Below, in pieces: positions 4,935 to 7,772 of a stretch of 7,772 nucleotides of DNA; the stretch's first letter is position 1; every line of letters begins with the position of its first letter. The DNA lies in assembly GCA_004557735.1 (NCBI GenBank), contig SFFV01000040.1, positions 1-7,772 on the forward strand. The letters are read 5' to 3'. This DNA comes from Clostridiales bacterium. GTDB lineage: Bacteria > Bacillota > Clostridia > Oscillospirales > Oscillospiraceae. Position numbers and translations under genes: made by a program. The notes under the pieces were generated by a model. It saw only the letters and a program-made list of their open reading frames with translations, ran no database searches and was not told where the DNA came from.

Positions 4935-6044
4935 TTATTCTTTTGTTTCAAATTCTGCTGCCACAGATGCAAGCAGAGCGCGGATGGGCAGGTGCTGCGG
5001 GCAGACGTGCTCGCATTTGCCGCACTTGACGCAGTCGGACGCCTTGCGCCCGTCCATGGTGTGGATATCATAATAGTAACTGGCGTTCCAGTCGCGGTAG
5101 AGCTGCCGGGTGTTCATCGTGGCGAAAAGGTCGGGAATGGCGATGTGCTTCGGGCAGCCGTCCGTGCAGTAGCGGCAGGAGGTGCAGGGGATGAGATGCT
5201 TGCCGCGGAAAATGGCCTGCACGCGCGCGATGGCGGCGAGCTCGGTATCGTTGAGCGGCCGGAAGTCCGCCATGAACGAGAGATTGTCGCGCATCTGCTC
5301 CATGCTGCTCATGCCGGAGAGCACCATCATCATGCCGGGGAACCCTGCGGCAAACCGGAGCGCGTAGCTGGCCGGACTGCCGCCGTGCAGTTCATCGAGA
5401 ACGGCCTTTGCTTCCTCCGGGAGATTGACGAGATTACCGCCCTTGACCGGCTCCATGACGATGACGGGTTTGCCGTGCTTCACACAGACCTCATAGCACT
5501 TGCGGCTCTGCACCGCGGGGTCGTCGTAGTCCAAGTAGTTGAACTGGATCTGCACGACCTCGATCTCCGGATACTCAGTCAGGATCTGCTCGAGCACCTC
5601 GGCACGGTCGTGGAACGAAATGCCGACGTGGCGCACCTTGCCCTCGGCCTTGAGCGCGAATGCGGTCTCATACGCGCGGCACGCCTTGAAGTGCGGATAG
5701 TTGAGCGCGCACTGCGAGTGCATCAGATAGAAATCGAAATACTCCACGCCGCAGGCGGCGAGCTGCTCTTCAAAAAGCGGGCGAATGTCCGATTCGGTTT
5801 TAAAATAGCTCTCGGTCAGCTTGTTCGCGAGAACATAGCTCCCGCGCGGATAGCGGCTCGTGAGACACTCGCGCAGCGCGATTTCGCTCTTTTCCTTGAG
5901 ATAGCCGTGGGCGGTGTCAAAATAATTGAATCCGGCGTCCAGAAACGCATCCACCATGCGCTTGGTCTCTTCGGTGTCGATCTCGCCGTCCTTCATCGGC
6001 AGACGCATAAAGCCAAAGCCGAAGTTCTTTTTGATTTCTTCCAT
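4935..6044 (-). CDS. Aldo/keto reductase with C-terminal 4Fe-4S ferredoxin domain
   Basis: The chosen start gives 369 residues, MEEIKKNFGFGFMRLP onward. The first 280 or so form an aldo/keto reductase barrel, with the catalytic tetrad visible as Asp43 and Tyr48 (NYFDTAHGY), Lys75 (VLANKL) and His109 (YLMHSQ). The C-terminus adds two iron-sulfur motifs, Cys 287/290/293/297 (CTSCRYCTDGCP) and Cys 338/341/344/348 (CVKCGKCEHVCP). This is the clostridial class of ferredoxin-tailed aldo/keto reductases. Classical members reduce carbonyls with NAD(P)H; the clusters suggest electron exchange with a ferredoxin or flavoprotein, and the substrate is unknown. An in-frame ATG at 6092 lies upstream of the -10 box at 6088-6083, so it cannot be the start for that promoter. 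The ATG at 6044 has GGGAGAGAGG just before it. The EFR1-type gene follows on the same strand and may supply or receive its electrons. Confidence 0.92.
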   Translation of the reverse strand: MEEIKKNFGFGFMRLPMKDGEIDTEETKRMVDAFLDAGFNYFDTAHGYLKEKSEIALRECLTSRYPRGSYVLANKLTESYFKTESDIRPLFEEQLAACGVEYFDFYLMHSQCALNYPHFKACRAYETAFALKAEGKVRHVGISFHDRAEVLEQILTEYPEIEVVQIQFNYLDYDDPAVQSRKCYEVCVKHGKPVIVMEPVKGGNLVNLPEEAKAVLDELHGGSPASYALRFAAGFPGMMMVLSGMSSMEQMRDNLSFMADFRPLNDTELAAIARVQAIFRGKHLIPCTSCRYCTDGCPKHIAIPDLFATMNTRQLYRDWNASYYYDIHTMDGRKASDCVKCGKCEHVCPQHLPIRALLASVAAEFETKE

Positions 6045-6082
6045 ATCCTCTCTCCCTTTCGCTCCGGGGGTGATGCATATCC

Positions 6083-6112
6083 ATTGTAACACCCAAACAG
6101 CGAATAAATCAA
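6083..6112 (-). promoter_or_regulatory. Promoter of the aldo/keto reductase-EFR1 pair
   Basis: On the minus strand TTGATT (6112-6107) is separated by 18 bases from TACAAT (6088-6083). The -10 box ends 38 bases before the ATG at 6044, leaving room for the GA-rich ribosome binding site. The copies GGGTG and CACCC flank the -10 box (17 bases apart), which may be chance or a weak operator. Confidence 0.6.
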
Positions 6113-6135
6113 GGGCGCAGCTCGTGCCGCGCCTC

Positions 6136-6164
6136 TTGTTCTTTATCGTCCGGCGTGGTATTCT
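6136..6164 (+). promoter_or_regulatory. Promoter of galM with extended -10
   Basis: TTGTTC (6136-6141), 17 bases, then TATTCT (6159-6164) preceded by TGG, which forms an extended -10 element. It lies back to back with the minus-strand reductase promoter; the two -35 boxes are 23 bases apart. Transcription from here would give a leader of about 125 bases before the galM start. Confidence 0.5.
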
Positions 6165-6176
6165 GCTTTTGACGCA

Positions 6177-6223
6177 GGGCGGAACAAGAAAACCGGAAAC
6201 ATCGAAGGAGCGCGTTCCCGCCC
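6177..6223 (+). other. Potential stem in the galM leader
   Basis: GGGCGGAAC (6177-6185) can pair with GTTCCCGCCC (6214-6223), giving nine pairs with one bulged C and closing a 28-base loop that contains GAAGGAG. No T run follows and no known riboswitch motif was recognised. It may be a simple leader structure or a binding site. Confidence 0.25.
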
Positions 6224-6295
6224 AGTCTCGTGCCGTTTGCGCCGGAAGCGAAGGAAGAAACGGAAGCGCCGCTGCGCCGTGAAAGGACGGATACC

Positions 6296-7330
6296 ATGCA
6301 TGTCTCGGTAAAAAAGAAGCCTTTTGGCGTGACCAGGGGCGGGGAAGCCGTCAGCGTCTATTGCATAAGAAATGAAAGGCTGGCTGTGGAGGTCATGGAG
6401 TACGGCGCGGCGATCCGCTCGCTGCTGGTGAATCACGGCGGCGTATGGACGGATGTAGTCCTTGGCTACGACACGCTTCGGGAGTATGAGGAAAACGACG
6501 GCTATCTCGGCGCTTGCGTCGGGCGTGTGGGAAACCGCATCGGCGGCGCGGCCTTTATACTGAACGGAAAGCGCTATACGCTTGCCGGAAACGACGGGGA
6601 GAACCATCTGCACGGCGGTGTGCGCGGCTTCGATAAATATGTCTGGTCGGCGGAAGAACTGCCGGACGGCGTCCGGTTTACCCGTATATCGCCGGATGGG
6701 GAAGAGGGGTATCCCGGCACGCTGCGCGCCGCCGTGAGCTGCCGTCTGCGGGGAGACACGCTGGTGACGGAGTATGAAGCGTCCGCTGATCGGGATACGC
6801 TCTGCAGCATGACAAATCACAGCTATTTTAACCTCAACGGGGATGGCTCCGTACTGGGACATACGCTGCAGATCAACGCCGACGAGTTTCTGGAAAACAG
6901 CGCGGCGACGCTGCCGACCGGGAGGCGTCTGCCGGTCGCCGGAACGCCGTTTGATTTCCGCGCGCCGAAGCGCGTCGGGCGGGATATCGGCGCGGATGAC
7001 ATACAGCTTGAAAACTGCGGCGGGTACGACCATAACTTCTGCCTGACGGAGAGCACGGCAGCGGTGCTGCGGGGCGATGCGTCCGGCATCACCATGACGG
7101 TGCGGACGACGCTGCCGGGTGTGCAGCTCTATACCGCAAATTTCCTGACCGAACGCCGCGGCAGGCACGGCGCTTTTTATGCGCCGCGCTGCGCCCTGTG
7201 CTTGGAAACGCAGTACTTTCCGAACGCCATGGCGTGCGCGGGCTTTGAAAAGCCCATCCTGCTCGCCGGAGAGTCCTGGCGGCAGCGCACTTCCCTGACA
7301 TTTTCGGAAAGCGGACCGGGGACGAAATGA
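6296..7330 (+). CDS. galM: Galactose mutarotase (aldose 1-epimerase)
   Basis: The product interconverts the alpha and beta anomers of galactose or glucose, which feeds the beta anomers produced by glycosidases into the Leloir pathway in the cytoplasm. The 344 residues match the usual GalM length. Recognisable family motifs are GRVGNRI (76-82), NHLHGG (103-108), the catalytic-acid histidine 175 in NHSYFNL, DHNF (245-248) and the catalytic-base glutamate 304 in LETQ followed by PNA. The frame stays open to a GTG at 6230. The ATG at 6296 is preferred because AAAGGA lies eight to nine bases upstream and because it gives a normal family N-terminus. No galactose or lactose genes are visible in the window, so its sugar pathway context is unknown. 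It is divergent from the aldo/keto reductase gene and appears monocistronic, followed by a hairpin-rich region and a terminator. Confidence 0.95.
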   Translation: MHVSVKKKPFGVTRGGEAVSVYCIRNERLAVEVMEYGAAIRSLLVNHGGVWTDVVLGYDTLREYEENDGYLGACVGRVGNRIGGAAFILNGKRYTLAGNDGENHLHGGVRGFDKYVWSAEELPDGVRFTRISPDGEEGYPGTLRAAVSCRLRGDTLVTEYEASADRDTLCSMTNHSYFNLNGDGSVLGHTLQINADEFLENSAATLPTGRRLPVAGTPFDFRAPKRVGRDIGADDIQLENCGGYDHNFCLTESTAAVLRGDASGITMTVRTTLPGVQLYTANFLTERRGRHGAFYAPRCALCLETQYFPNAMACAGFEKPILLAGESWRQRTSLTFSESGPGTK

Positions 7331-7335
7331 CAAAA

Positions 7336-7363
7336 ACCGCAGCATTCCCGGTACCGGGGCGGT
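7336..7363 (+). repeat. Hairpin just after the galM stop (12-bp palindrome)
   Basis: CCCGGTACCGGG (7347-7358) is a perfect 12-bp palindrome. Outer arms ACCGC (7336-7340) and GCGGT (7359-7363) can extend it across a 6-base bulge. No T tract follows. It is the first of several consecutive hairpins between galM and the next gene. Confidence 0.4.
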
Positions 7364-7372
7364 CAACCGCTG

Positions 7373-7415
7373 AAAGCCCTCCTGTCAGATACGGCGTACC
7401 TGACAGGGGGGCTTT
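7373..7415. repeat. Long 16-bp hairpin downstream of galM
   Basis: AAAGCCCTCCTGTCAG (7373-7388) pairs with CTGACAGGGGGGCTTT (7400-7415) with a single G-U pair. The 11-base loop contains a further TAC/GTA mini-stem. The A3 and T3 ends make it nearly symmetric, so it could slow or terminate transcription in either direction. Its T tract of three is too short for an efficient intrinsic terminator on its own. It could also be a copy of a dispersed intergenic repeat, which cannot be tested from one window. Confidence 0.5.
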
Positions 7416-7434
7416 GCGAATGTGCGATGCACAC

Positions 7435-7473
7435 TCGGCTGAGGGCATACATGCCAAAAAAAGCCGATTTTTT
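7435..7473 (+). terminator. Rho-independent terminator downstream of galM
   Basis: TCGGCT (7435-7440) pairs with AGCCGA (7462-7467), enclosing an inner stem GGCA/TGCC (about 7444-7455), and is followed by TTTTTT (7468-7473). The T run and the position before the next promoter at 7486-7514 suggest that it ends the galM transcript. The stem is composite and interrupted by an A-rich side loop, so efficiency is uncertain. Confidence 0.55.
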
Positions 7474-7485
7474 CTTTGGAGGGTA

Positions 7486-7514
7486 TTCCCAAACGGCGGA
7501 AATCCTGTTATAGT
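7486..7514 (+). promoter_or_regulatory. Promoter of the exported-protein gene at the right edge
   Basis: TTCCCA (7486-7491), 17 bases, then TATAGT (7509-7514) preceded by TGT as an extended -10. It gives a leader of about 84 bases before the GTG start at 7605. It lies directly after the probable galM terminator, as expected for a separate transcription unit. Confidence 0.55.
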
Positions 7515-7604
7515 AAAACCATGAATATATATACTGTATCCCGGCATATACCGCATCCCGGTGCGCAGGCGCGGCAGCGCAAACGAAGAAAGGAGACAAT
7601 CTCT

Positions 7605-7772
7605 GTGAAACTGAAAAGAATCGTATCCTGCATGATGACCCTGCTTCTGATCCTGGGCCTGCCGGTGACCGCACTGGCGGCGGAATATGACCTTGCCGAA
7701 GGCAGCGTCACCGTGATCGCCACGGAAAGCGGGCAGACCGTGACCCACGGCTCCAACGCCGCGGTGCCGGAC
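7605..7772 (+). CDS. N-terminus of an exported protein, cut by the window end
   Basis: Fifty-six residues are visible, beginning with a GTG-initiated VKLKRIVSCMMTLLLILG and running to the right edge without a stop. The basic start, a hydrophobic core (about 5-19) and VTALAA followed by EYD form a good Sec signal peptide, with cleavage probably around residue 26. The mature start YDLAEGSVTVIATESGQTVT resembles the N-termini of large secreted or cell-surface proteins of clostridia that go on to repeat or Ig-like domains; the family cannot be fixed from this piece. AAAGGAG lies about eight bases before the GTG. An in-frame ATG at 7521 would add 28 residues. However, it has no ribosome binding site, sits at the expected transcription start, and would bury the signal peptide behind an Arg-rich segment, so the GTG is preferred. 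Confidence 0.75.
   Translation, partial: MKLKRIVSCMMTLLLILGLPVTALAAEYDLAEGSVTVIATESGQTVTHGSNAAVPD

Noticed and set aside
4890..6089. 399-residue open frame on the plus strand
   Set aside because: It is antisense to the aldo/keto reductase gene, whose catalytic and cysteine motifs are unmistakable. The antisense product shows only His/Glu/Ala-rich composition and no domain.
6045..6092. Upstream ATG at 6092 for the aldo/keto reductase
   Set aside because: The TACAAT -10 box at 6088-6083 falls inside this extension, and the added residues do not belong to the family's N-terminus. The ATG at 6044 has a good ribosome binding site.
6230..6295. Upstream GTG at 6230 for galM
   Set aside because: The nearest Shine-Dalgarno-like sequence is about 19 bases away and the extra 22 residues are charged and unlike GalM N-termini. 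The ATG at 6296 has AAAGGA at good spacing.
6143..7366. 407-residue open frame on the minus strand
   Set aside because: It is antisense to galM and has no recognisable domain. Long shadow frames are common in GC-rich coding DNA.
7089..7748. 219-residue open frame on the minus strand at the right edge
   Set aside because: It spans the end of galM, the hairpin cluster and the exported-protein start on the opposite strand, with no domain and no ribosome binding site.

Overview
The window looks like a chromosomal segment of a GC-rich anaerobic Firmicute, probably a gut clostridium of the Oscillospiraceae/Ruminococcaceae type. This is inferred from the gene content: an EFR1-type flavodoxin/ferredoxin protein, an aldo/keto reductase carrying a ferredoxin tail, and a DUF554 membrane protein. 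The strong AGGAGG-type ribosome binding sites, the sigma-A-like promoters and the clostridial-style secreted protein N-terminus point the same way. No tRNA, rRNA, CRISPR array, transposase or phage gene was seen.

Layout. At the left edge (1-34) there is a possible start of a minus-strand gene, followed by a perfect 14-bp inverted repeat (98-130). A DUF554 integral membrane protein (239-970, -) has its own promoter. Next is a short membrane-anchored or secreted beta-rich protein of unknown function (1106-1501, -), driven by a near-consensus promoter whose 17-bp spacer is almost filled by a perfect 16-bp palindrome. Upstream of it lies a tightly overlapped three-gene minus-strand operon (1585-3925): an AraC-type regulator with a GyrI-like ligand domain, an ABC ATPase and an ABC-2 permease. 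This looks like a ligand-responsive exporter.

A strong terminator (4006-4044) separates that operon from a redox pair on the minus strand: an aldo/keto reductase with two C-terminal 4Fe-4S motifs (4935-6044) followed by an EFR1 flavodoxin/2[4Fe-4S] protein (4089-4871). The reductase promoter lies back to back with the promoter of a plus-strand galactose mutarotase gene (6296-7330). After galM comes a hairpin-rich intergenic region (7336-7473) ending in a probable terminator. A new promoter then leads to the N-terminus of an exported protein (7605-7772, cut by the window end).

Functionally, the window is a patchwork of small transcription units rather than one system: regulated export, flavin/iron-sulfur redox chemistry, sugar anomer interconversion and surface secretion. 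The least explained items are the palindrome embedded in the promoter at 1535-1563 with its orphan small protein, the long inverted repeat at 98-130, the ferredoxin-tailed reductase paired with EFR1, and the hairpin cluster after galM. No clearly new multi-gene system could be demonstrated from the sequence alone.
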